NCBI RefSeq assembly: GCF_000005505.3 | Contig: NC_016131.3 | Coordinates: forward strand, 16,141,501 to 16,205,500 | DNA: 64,000 bases | Reading direction: 5' to 3' | Source of the DNA: Brachypodium distachyon | Lineage: Eukaryota; Streptophyta; Magnoliopsida; Poales; Poaceae | In this document: positions 1 to 11,900 of the stretch, piece after piece | How positions within the stretch are numbered: position 1 is the first letter of the stretch | Layout of the letters: every line of letters begins with the position of its first letter | Translations under genes and position numbers: made by a program | The notes under the pieces: model-generated | The model's input: only the letters and a program-made list of their open reading frames with translations | Told to the model about the DNA's origin: nothing | The model's database searches: none

Positions 1-87
1 TTCAAACAATGAGTTTTACTATCATGCAGTCTACATGAGTAGGGGAGGGTCATTTAATAGCCCATAGACACATCTGAGGTCACTAAC

Positions 88-3000
88 CTTGCCATTGTTC
101 TTCTGTACTTGGAAGCCCATATTTGTAACATTGCTCTCTATCTTCTCAAATAAATAACTAGGGGAATGGTTTGATGCAAATCTGGTTTTCCTTTCCGAGA
201 CATCCTGCAACAAGATCATGCATCTGATTTTAGTAGAAGGTAACTACTGACATGAACGGCATTTGTCTCTCCATAGTATTGACATAGCAATTGTCCAGTA
301 AGGACACGTACATAAATAGGACAATAATATGTGGCTTTGTCACACTGTTTCCTGGCTGCTATTACTTCCTTACAATCTCTAATATTTTTGTTCTCTACTA
401 TCCTTATAATCTTGTCTCTTCCAAGTTAGGTCCTATCAGATGTGCGGGGTTGGGCTAGGATCTAGTTTAGGCCCTTGCTAGTTTTTGAGGAAGTAAAACA
501 CAGGAACATACACTAACAAATGAGATGAAGAAACAAAGATCAAGCTTACCTCTTTCTCAAAAAATCCAGATAAATCAAGGCATGAGGACATCCCAATGAG
601 TTGAAAAGCATTTATCTGGTTGATTGCAGGGTTGTCTTGAATGTCATTTTGCTTCAGAAAAGAACACATGAAGTTCAGTCTTTACCACTAAAACCATGCT
701 ATTATACAGCAAAAATCAGAACAAAAGTCACATAGCCTACCTCGGTTATTTGTGGGTTATCATCACCAATGTAGTTATCGTCATCATCATCAATAGGCAC
801 AGCCGGAGTATAACTTTGATTGAACCAATCGTGTGCCCTTATTCCATCCATACCGAAGCGGGTAATGGGGTTAGGATCCAGGATTTTGCGCAGAATATCT
901 TGGGCGCTTGGCGAAAGCCATTTAGGAATATGAACACTCCCCTTCAGAATCTGAGAATAATATCACATTGTGAGATATGGCTGCAGCTAAAATGCCACAT
1001 TTGCTAGCATAAGCGTTGATTCCTTGCTTCATACCTTCTGATAAAGGACAACCATATTTTCGTCATCAAATGGAAGGTTCCCTGTAAGCATAACGTACAG
1101 GATAACACCACAGGACCATATGTCTGACATGGAGCCATCATAACCTCTGTTGAGAAGGACCTACATATACCATTATCAGAAATTCCATCGTCTATATGTA
1201 GTAAGCAGAAGAACCATGAACCGATAGTCGGTTCAGAGCCGGAGCAAAGAATGTTAGTCCTTACCTCAGGGGCTATGTAGTTAGGGCTGCCACATGTGGT
1301 ATGCAGTAATCCATCTTTCTGAGAACGAGGCTTCATGTTAGATACCAGAGAAATGATTCATCTTGATTTAACCTAAAGGAAAATACTATACCCGTTGATG
1401 CTGTGGAAGGGCACTTAATCCGAAATCAGAAACCTTTATGTTTCCTTTTGCATCAACAAGGACATTTTCTGGCTACAGAAGGTACAGAAGAATGCCAGGT
1501 CTTAATCATCTATTTCCATTTGGATCATTCCTTCCATTGTTTCGTATTAAAAGTTGAAACCCTCAAATTTTAAGAGTAGAGGTTACCTTAAGGTCCCTAT
1601 GATAAACTCCCTTCTCGTGGCAATAGCTTACAGCATCCATTAGCTGCTGGAACAGTCTTCTCCCTTCTTTCTCTGACAACTTACCCTTTAATGCCTGGGC
1701 GTGCATTCATGCGTGTCAGAAATCTAGTGTCTTGTTTATTATTTATTCGTGAAGCATGATTAGCCAGCGAGAGAAGAAGCTGCAAAATTCTTACGATTTT
1801 GTCGAATAGCTCTCCTCCATTTACATACTCTAGGACCATGTATATCTTGGTCTTGCTTGCTGAAACCTGCAAAATGAAATGTGGATGTGGTCAATTGAAA
1901 ACCACTGACTGCTAATCTTTTTCTTCTTCTGAAATCGATACAAAATTCCATTTTCTCATGCAGTTTTAAATTTCAGGGAATCAAGTTGGAACGGATAAGA
2001 TGGCCTCAGCCTGCTTGGTGGTATCGCATATCCTGCAGAATTAGGTTCTGATCGATCTCTCTGTTTGAAGAAGCAAGCCTAACGTGGAGACAGATTATCC
2101 ACTAACGCAATTACTCGGTGAACATAACACGGCTCCCCCAATTATTGGGTTCATTTTGGGAGTATCCATTTGGTGGCTTCCGGATTGGTTCAGTTATTAT
2201 CATAAACAGGCGTCCATCAGGATATGCACGTCGTGATCTCGTCGCTGTCACCACGGCGGACCAATAGGGGCCCTCGGATCTTCGGCTTTGACGGCGAGAT
2301 GGCAGACGAACGCCATGCCTCGTTCAGCTTGGCCTAGGCATGATCTCAACTATCATAATGCCAAATGGGGAAATGGCCGTCATCAGAGGTGTCGATGTGA
2401 CAACCATACAGTTAGAATACAGTTTTCTTTTCGTTGCATAGTACAACAAAAACTGGATCTTACTATCTTAGCCAATCCAGAATCGTCGCCAAGTATAAAA
2501 TACTCTTAGAAACACAAGGGGGCAAAAATAATACTCCTGGAGTGTAACACGAGGAGATCAGGATTGCTTTTGCCCTTTCCAGATTGTATTGGGTGGAAAA
2601 TTCACACAGCTTGGCTGGCCATTTTGTTTACTGTTTACACCGGTGTCGCAGTCAAGAAAAGGACAGATCTCTTTTTTTAACCAGGCATGTGGGCGGTTAT
2701 TCAAAGAGGAGCCTTGTACTACTCCCATGTCTGCGCAGCGAAAACTAAAATTTGAAATTAGATTAATTAAAGCTAATACGCAGCTTGGAAGTTCGTTCAC
2801 ACGCTACCTTCACCGGCACAGTAGCCGCTGCCATGAGCCGGTCACGCAATCTGGGCTCATTTACTCCTACCCAACTACCCTTGGCCATGGCTCTGCCTCC
2901 AGCCTTGATGGCAAGAATACATTTCAGCACCAAGAACAACAACAAGAAGAAGAAGAAGAAGCAACCAACCAGGAATCTGATTGAAGAAGATTGGTGCTAG

Positions 3001-3389
3001 TGAACATTTCAGCCCCAAGAACAACAACAAGAAGAACAAGCCAACCAGGAATCTGACTGAAGAAGTTTAGTGCTAGTAAGTGTATATACCTCGTATAGGC
3101 GGACGACGTTGGGATGCTTGAGCAGCTTCAGCGTCGCGATCTCCCTCTTTATCTGCAGCACCACCGGCGAAATTAGATAACCCGAGCAAGACGAAAGCAT
3201 CCAAGGAAAGGAAATTAATCATCGATTGGGCACCTGCTCGTGGATTTTCATGGCGAGGATGCGTTGGCGGTCGAGGATCTTGATGGCGAAGGCGCGGCCG
3301 TCGTCGGCGTGCCTGGCCAGCCTCACCTTGCCGAAGTGGCCTTCCCCCAGCGTCCGCCCCATCTCGTACTTCCCCATCCGCATCGCCAT
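88..3389 (-). CDS. CIPK: CBL-interacting protein kinase (CIPK, CIPK1/17/21-like), 3'-partial
   Basis: Ser/Thr kinase of the calcium-decoding CBL-CIPK network. Ten phase-0 GT-AG exons are visible: 3389-3234, 3152-3090, 1866-1795, 1694-1587, 1472-1392, 1318-1265, 1160-1035, 950-741, 651-550 and 204-88, giving 363 residues; the C-terminal part lies beyond the left edge. The glycine loop is GEGHFG (about residues 15-20), the ATP lysine is K37 in FAIK, the catalytic loop is HRDLK (129-133), DFG is at 149-151, and the activation loop ends in GSPNYIAPE. The CBL-binding NAF motif is INAF (303-306), followed by the start of the PP2C-interaction region. A run of acidic residues (IDDDDDN) separates kinase and NAF. 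The start is the first ATG of [11 protein letters not shown]; an ATG at MGKYEMG is an alternative, and the longer reading frame upstream begins only with GTG. The intron-rich layout and the wording [13 protein letters not shown] fit the CIPK1/17/21 group; the exact orthologue is not settled. Confidence 0.93.
2919..3078. repeat. Two-copy tandem duplication in CIPK intron 2
   Basis: Two adjacent units of about 80 bp, beginning near 2919 and 3002, share the CAGC-CCAAGAACAACAACAAG start and the AACCAGGAATCTGA middle. They differ mainly in the length of an AAG run. The copies lie just inside the donor end of the intron between coding exons 2 and 3. Confidence 0.75.
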
Positions 3390-4139
3390 TGCCCTCCTCT
3401 GCTTTCTGCTTGCTCCCCCCACGTGACTTGTCCAGTTCTCCGCCGGCTCGTCAAATTAAGCTTCTCGATGGGCTGATGGAAGAAGAAAGGTCAAGCTCTA
3501 GGAGGACTCGCGGAGAATTAAGCTAGAGTTTGGCCGAGGGAGAACGTTAGGTGGGGGAGCAGAGGCCGGAGAGCGCGAACGCGGGGCTTTTATCGGAAGC
3601 TGCGGCTGTGGCTCGGGAACTGGAAGGGGTTCTCTCTTCCGTTCCGGTGACCCAGAGTACCCCACTTAGCCATAATCCGACTTCATCAAGGCCCTCATTA
3701 ACCTTTGGTTGACCTCAATCAAGTTCCCATTTCCCTCTTCTTCTTTTTTCTGCAGTATGGTTTCGTGAATCGTGAGGAATCTGGTTTGGCCTTCCGTTGA
3801 CGCGCGTGCGGCGGCGTTGCGAGTCTGGAGAGGGTTTATTTATATCTGATGACAAGAAAAGTCGGTGTTTGGTCTTCCGGTTGGACTGCAAAGATTGGTG
3901 ATTTCGTTTGGAAGACGAGAGAATCGGGATGACCCTCAGATCTTAATCCAACCGTTTTAAAACATCGATTGATATTTAAGGCTCATTTATTAAATATCGG
4001 GCGACTTAGAAATAGCTACACCCTTTTCTTTGTATACTCGTCAGTTTGTGTCAAATCCTCCATTGGAAAACATCATTTCTTCTTCTCCTTTGATTTTCCT
4101 TTGGATCACTGTGCACGCATTCGATTGACCACTGTGTGT
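3390..4139. other. CIPK upstream region
   Basis: GC-rich 5' leader and promoter side of the minus-strand CIPK gene, with an ACGTG core at about 3420-3424. No second gene is evident. Confidence 0.4.
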
Positions 4140-4141
4140 TA

Positions 4142-4256
4142 CTACCTCCGTTTCATAATTCTTGTCGAAATCTTACATGTATTTAGATACTTTTTAGAAA
4201 TAGATACATCCATTTTGAGACAATTTTGAGACAAAAATTATGAAACGGAGAGGAAC
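4142..4256. mobile_element. Stowaway-type MITE, copy 1
   Basis: About 115 bp with inverted ends: CTACCTCCGTTTCATAATTC on the left and the complement of ATTATGAAACGGAG on the right, next to TA. It is internally similar to the elements at 6045-6158, 36827-36938 and 63410-63522, all sharing the word ATAGATACATCCATTTT. Noncoding and dependent on a Tc1/mariner transposase supplied elsewhere. Confidence 0.85.
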
Positions 4257-5465
4257 AGTATTCTTCTTTTAAGTTGCGAAGTGTCGCGTTCTCAATCAAC
4301 GAAAGGGGGCACAAAATGTTCTTCTAGGCTAGCTAGATCCAAAGGCGCAGCAATGATGGGCGGGGGGGGGCAACATCATCTAATTTAACCAGAAGGTAGC
4401 TAGCTCCTGAAAACACTCAGCAGTCAGCACGCACGCAACAGCTATACTCTTCCAATTAAGTTCGAAGCTGTCGACTGTTAGCTCGAGGTACGTACACGGC
4501 ACACCATATAATTTAACCAGATAGATAATTAGTTAACCACTCCCCATCATGGAGCAAAACGAAGCCGACAGGATGTGCGCGCGTAGAGATAGCTAGCTAG
4601 CGGGACGCTACACTGCTTGTCCACATGAGTATGATCAACCAGTCGCCGCATCCATTCGTTGACCCTTGAGGTCGATATATGGAGCATAATATAATGTCCG
4701 GGTCGACTTGGACTTGAGACTTGGCCGAGGCCGTGGGTTCTTCACTGCTGGCGATGCCGATCTCACGCCAGTCGGCATCCATCGGTCCATCCATCCATTT
4801 TGGGTCCGAATCAGAATCGTCCGTGTTCGCTGGTCCATCGAGGAGTCGTCTGGTCGCCCAGAACGGCTTTTCTTCGACCGGCAAGGCCGCGCGGGCTGCT
4901 GCTGCCGATAACGCGTGTCCCTTCGTTCCGTCCCGTGTTGAACACAAGGTAGATTTGCCTTTCCACCCGAAAATTCGAGACGTTTACGAGCTATTTGCTT
5001 CCTGGATCACGCGCCGTACGTGTACGTGTCTCGTTGACTCTCGTCGTGGGGTGGCTACTAATGCGGCCTACTGTGGCTTGGCTTAATTAAACCCGTTGCT
5101 CCGATTAAAACTGGTTGCTGCCTCGCGGAACGCGTGGGGACACGTTGCGGCGGCCACGGAGCACCACGCAGAGATCTATTCAGGGGACAGCTTGGGCGGG
5201 GACAAGGCTATCCATCCGGCTGAGCGGGGTTTTAATTGCATGACACGTGGCGATAAATCCGTAAGGTACGTGCCCGTACAGTACAGTCTGTAGTGTTCCT
5301 AGATCACGTGCGCTTCTGCCCCGACTCAGGCTCTCGCGGGCCGCCTGATGGGCTGGCTCGGGCTTGCTTTCGCGGTCTCACGCCCCCGGCCTCGGAGGCA
5401 CCTAGCGGGCCTTCCCGCTGCTCTCTCCATTTCGTGCTTAGCACAGCCCAGCCAATTTTGGTCGC
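4257..5465. other. Intergenic, no gene recognised
   Basis: Mixed-composition sequence with several overlapping short reading frames on both strands, none with a recognisable family or credible splice structure. A poly-G run lies near 4360. Confidence 0.4.
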
Positions 5466-5721
<256 letters not shown>

Positions 5722-6900
5722 TTAACCGGTGGCTTGTGTGCCCCTGTCTGCATGCATTGCCAATATAAAAACGTAAATGAACGAAGTCATTTAAGTCTTC
5801 CTGCTACTACTGCTCCTTCTTACTTATTTTCGTTTTTCAGGATCTAAAGAAGAAGAGGTTTTCTTAGCGGGCGTGAATCCGGTGGCTTCTACTTCTGTTC
5901 TGTTGTCTCACTTATGAGGAGCTGGTACGTCCTGATCAAGAGTGGGGCCCGGAGTGATCGATCCATTGATATATTTGTGTGTGTGTACTATACGCCATGT
6001 ATAAGAGTTTGAAATTGTATGGTTTTCCGTAATTAACTATGCTACTCTCTCCGTTCCATAATTCTTGTCGAAATATTACGTGTATCCAGACGTTTTTTAG
6101 AAAATAGATACATCCATTTTTGAACAAATTTGAGACAAGAATTATGAAACGGAGGAAGTATTTACAAAGAAATGCTTTATCCGTTTCAAATTATAAGACG
6201 TTCTAGCTTCATACCCTAGCTACGCTTTCCATAATAAATCATTGCATTCGAGCTCATTGTCGATTCGTCGTCCCGCGCCGACACGTCGTCCCGTCCTGGC
6301 GCAATGCAATGCAAGGAGCTGAGGAACGGCACGAAGGGAGCCAGACTATATTCGCGTTTCGCGATCCTCCACGGACCAGGGACGTGCAGCTACAACGGCA
6401 GGGCTCAGCGCTCGCAGTCGCCGGTGCCCGGGGTCAGCGCTAGCCTCGGAGGAGGGGGTGACGTCGACGACGCGGTTCCAGCCAAACAGGGCGGCGTGGC
6501 TACAAAGGGGCGTTGTCCGTGACCATCCCACTTTTGGAATGAAATCAGCCTCCCTGTCTCTCTATCACTCTCCATCCAGCTTGACTTGAAAATCAAGTTA
6601 CCCCAAAAAAGAAAGAAAAAAGTCGTCGAACATTTTGGTACGGGGGGAATATTTCCAAACAAAGCTAAAAGGCGTGCGTGCGTAGACGACACTACTGTCA
6701 GGAACCCCAATTGGTCTCGTCGCTAGCTAGCATGTCGCCCATTCCGGCTACTGTACTACCAGCTTAGCTTTTGATCACCGCCGCGGCCAGTTGAGTAGAT
6801 TTCACTCCCCAGAGCCGCCGCCCCTTCCACTCAGGAACTCAACCAACATCCCAAATATATTATATATATTCCCGTGCGTTGTTAATTGATTGTTCCTCTC
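5722..6900. other. Spacer between dirigent copies
   Basis: Apart from the MITE at 6045-6158, I see no gene. The right end is the promoter of the next dirigent copy. Confidence 0.4.
6045..6158. mobile_element. Stowaway-type MITE, copy 2
   Basis: 114 bp between TA dinucleotides at 6043-6044 and 6159-6160. The left end reads CTCTCTCCGTTCCATAATTC and the right end is its near-complement. Same family as the copies at 4142, 36827 and 63410. Confidence 0.88.
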
Positions 6901-6908
6901 TATAAATA
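6901..6908 (+). promoter_or_regulatory. TATA box of dirigent copy at 7022
   Basis: TATAAATA lies about 115 bases before the ATG. The context TATAAATAGCATGC is repeated exactly, on the other strand, in front of the dirigent gene at 22602-23228. Confidence 0.7.
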
Positions 6909-7021
6909 GCATGCTCCAGTCGATCGAGCTCTCAGCACAAAACAAGCTAGAGCTCACTACTAGCTGCTTAGGTAAGTGAGCTCAAGCACCTTAACACTTG
7001 CCACTTGCTCGATCGATAACA

Positions 7022-7872
<851 letters not shown>

Positions 7873-8917
7873 TGACTGATAAGCGTGTGCCAATAAGGAG
7901 TGATGTGTGTATGATGCCCTGCATGGTGTGTTGTATTTTTGATGTTTTCTGTGTGTGTGTGTGACGATGACTGATGAGTCCTGTCCATGGATTGTGTTTC
8001 ATTTGGTGTATACGAATTGTTTCGCTAGGGGACTGAGTAGTGTTTCCAGCTTGCTTTTCGATGTTGGATGGCGCAACACTACGTTTTCAATATTGGATGG
8101 ATTAAATACACCGCATAATAAGTTCACAATCAATTACAACAACAAAAATATTGCAAATTTAAGAGAAAAAAATATTCTATATAATGAGGACAACTGCTAA
8201 ATTGCAGAATGCGCACTGCCAACGCATCACAATAGATCTGCCAGAATTGAGAGCTAGAAAGAACTGAATTCCATCTCAAAAAAAGAAAAAAGAAAAAGAA
8301 CTGAATTCTATTAGTGTCCCTGACTAAGGCTACAACTAAAAGACCAGGGACATCTAAAACCACAAAGAAATCTCTCGACAAAGAAGAGAAACAAGCACAA
8401 AACGCACGCAAGCAACAAGGTTTTTTTTTTTGAAGACGCAAACGGTCGATCCCCGTGATGCGATTAGAAAAAAGAATTTGCCCCGTTTACAAGAAAAACC
8501 GATACAATACCCAGCTTATTCTAGGAAAGCCGAACGAAAAACCCAGACAAAGAGCAAACACAGTACGAAACCGAAGAAACAAGCCGCTACCGCAAAGACA
8601 GGTTGGTACAATGAGGCAATATTAACTTGAGATAACAAGCACTGAAACAACCAGAATGTCAGCCAGCTAACAGGATGTACATAACAAAACCACGGCAGAA
8701 TAGATACCGATGGACAAGCTGTACAAAGAATAACATCCGAAACATACAACATCTCAACACCACGACGACAACCAAGCACGCCCACCAGAAGTTGCATGAG
8801 ACGGGCACAATCTCAATCTGACTATAGACAGTACATAACATCAACTGGCGATAACCAGCTACCATTTTAGAAACCCAAGGAGATGCTTAATGTACACTAC
8901 AAAAATTTCTGGTAAGA
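7873..8917. other. Intergenic and 3' flank of the U-box gene
   Basis: Contains the 3' flank of the minus-strand U-box gene and a LINE tail at 8419-8660. No other gene seen. Confidence 0.4.
8419..8660 (-). mobile_element. LINE 3'-tail remnant
   Basis: A run of T (poly-A on the minus strand) at 8420-8431 is followed by GAAGACGCAAACGG and GTCGATCCCCGTGATGCGAT. The element at 24592-25782 has the closely related phrase GATCCCCGTCATTCGATTAG beside its tail, so this is probably the noncoding 3' end of a related 5'-truncated LINE. No clear target-site duplication; the inner limit is approximate. Confidence 0.5.
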
Positions 8918-11900
8918 TCATCTCCTAGCTGAGTTCCCATGCCTTTGGCTGCGGAAGTAGCTGAGAAGAGCTTGCGCCTGCAACAAATTCAAATTCTTAG
9001 CATAAATCGTTTACAAGTATGTTTTTTTTCTAGTTGTAAGAAATATGATGAGGGAAGCGCGCCATACCTTTTCTCTTGCTCGCGGCGTTCCTGACTGTGA
9101 CAGTGCAACTAAAGGGGGCACAGCACCCTCTTGAAGAACTATGCTGCAGAATCTGTTGCTGTTTGTGCAAAGCTGAAGCAATGCCGCGGCAGCATTTTCC
9201 TTCCCTCTTGCTGAACCCAGTTCAACAACTTCAACAAGGGATGGAATGCCGCGTGCCTGCCCAATTGCAGTCCTCCCTTCTGGTATGGTAGCAAGATTTG
9301 CCAAGACAGCAACAGCTTTGTCAACCATTCCAGCAGCAGGGTCCATAAGATCAACTAGGTGCCTCACAGCATCAGCTTGCACAATACGACCCTTGTTCTC
9401 ATGGAGTATGGATAAGTTAAACAATGCAGTAGCTGCATCTTTCTTTCCTCGTGGGGTCCCGTTTCCCAGCAAGTCTACAAGAGGCTTGACGGCACCAGAT
9501 CGTCCAATTCTCACTTTGTTTTCTTCAATAACTGAGAGACTGAATAAAGTAGCTGCGGAATTCTCTTTAGCTTCAGGGTTCCCTGTTTCAAGGACGTGGA
9601 TGAGAGGTTCAACAGCATCAGCATTTGCAATGGCAATCTTATTGTTATCATTGATTGACAAATTGAGGAGGGCTGTCACTGCATTTTCTTGGATTTTGGC
9701 ATCTGGTGAATGAAGAAGACCAACCAGCATGTTTATAGCCCCACAATTTGCAATGACAATCCTGTTTTCCATGTTGTGCTTAGCAAGAAGGCGAATCTCT
9801 GATGTTGCTGATCTCTGGCCTTCGATGGAATCGCTCCTCAAATCCTCGATTAGCCTACGAACCTGATTCTCAATGGCAGAAAGATCACTCCGAGAATCCA
9901 TGGATGAGGAAGATATTCTGGGAAATCCTCTGTCAGATGATTGCCGCCTAACAAATTGCCCTCTCATGCGGACATCACCCAATCTTGGTAGGATTAAATT
10001 TTCCCTTTGAGGAGCAGAAGAGGCTGCAGGCCCACCATCTGCAACCTCTCCAGATGCATCGCTACTGTAATTTGTCCTATCACTTGGGACTCTCATCACC
10101 CCATTGTTGACGTCACATTCCCCATCAAGTTGGCCGCTATTGGGAAGACTACCATTCATTGATGAACTGCCTACATGGTCACGTGAATCCATGTTCACGT
10201 CAGATGCTTGAAATGTGTCCTCTGTTGATTGTTCTGAAGTTTGTAGGTGAGAACCAGCTTGTCTTTCTACCAAACTATCTCTTGCTTCAGAACTTGCAAG
10301 AGATAACCTTGCAATATCTGCGGAGCCATTTGTGTATTCTGAAGATTGATTAGTGGAGGTCTCATGACCAGGGCGATTCACAGATGCATCAAAGTTCTGA
10401 TGGACCACACTGGGGGGAGAAGCTCTATTCAAGCTTCTCATATATATTTCAGTTTCTGGGGACCCAGGAATATTATTACCCCTAGCTACACTAGGATGTA
10501 GAGGGCTGTTGCCTGTGGCGCTCAAATCTTGAGTGGAGGAGGCTGCTGAAGGAAAGTTCAGCTTCAAGGATTTCACAGGATCAGGTAGCTTAATGTCATT
10601 CAACTCGCACCAGTTAGCTATCAAAGCTTTCACGGTGTAGTTAGGGATTAAATTGGAGTGACTAAGCCTTTGCCGTGTCTTTGGGCAGATAGTAAAACCC
10701 TCATCAAGCCACAACTTGATATAAACCCGCTCATAGGTCTGACCAGATGCTACAATAACAGGATCAGACATCAGCTCCAGGGAAAGTGGGCAACAAAAAT
10801 CACCAGGAACGGACACCGGGTAGTTGCTAAGCAATTTTGTTTCTCTGAGAAGGCGCTCATGCATATAATTGACCATTGGGATCATCTGCTCAACTAGATC
10901 CAGTTCTTCACGGTTTTCACTGCGTATTGCCCTTGCTTTGAGATTCTCAAGGGAAACAGCTTCCATGTATAATTCAAGGTTAGTTGAGAGGCTCAATGCA
11001 ACCGATACTTTCAACAGATTCTCATGACTTTGTGTCCCCATAGTTAGCTCTATTGCAACCTCTTTCACCAAATCAAACATGTGCTCATAATTTATATCTT
11101 GGAGTTTCTACAAGAAATCCAAGATCACAGATGAGAAACATGAGCTGGATGCAGAAGAGACATCAATGCAACAAATAGTAATAATAAATTACTCCATCTA
11201 GTTCTTAGAAAACTTGCGTTTTAGATAGGATTTCAGATAGCAAGGTGAGGTTAACTAGGGTTTACTGACCATATTAAGTCATTGTTTAGGAGTAATAACA
11301 TATTACAGCAAAGTTGAGAAGCCCAGTTCTTTGGGGGGCTTCACTAGGAAGCTGCCTCCCCCCCCACAAGCTTCCTGGAGAAGCCGACCCCTAAATTTTG
11401 TTAAGCTTCCAAACTAAGCCTAACCAAATTTGGTGGGCGGCTTCTCAAGGAAGCTGGGGGAGGGCAGCTTCTCAGAGAAGCTGGTCCTAGAAGCCAAAAA
11501 GAACGCGCAGCTAGTCTGTTTGGTAGAAGCCCATTTCTCCCAGTCAGCAAGTGTTGGGTTCGATTGCTTGTGCTTGCGATTATTAAATTTAACCTTTTTT
11601 GCTGCACAAGCAAAACCTTTCATATAGGTGAAGAGCCAGCTTTCAGAATGGAGGTGAGCAGTTCAAGCCTTAATTGCATGCATGATTCACATCAATACTG
11701 GGGGCAAAACAAGCCAAGTACCTCTTTAAGGGTGTGTTTGGTTCTTGTCCAAAGTTAGCCCTACCAAAATTTTGGCAACCTATATTATTTTGGTCCTTGT
11801 TTGGTTGATGGCCAATAATTTGGTTGCCAAAGGAATCTTGCCAACCTGTTCACACCTTCCTTCACAAATCTTGCCAACTTTTTGGCCAACCATGGGCCAA

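Noticed and set aside
3219..3422. Upstream start for the CIPK at 3422
   Set aside because: The codon there is GTG; the first in-frame ATG is at 3389.
4597..4947. 116-codon minus-strand frame
   Set aside because: No recognisable domain and competing frames on the other strand.
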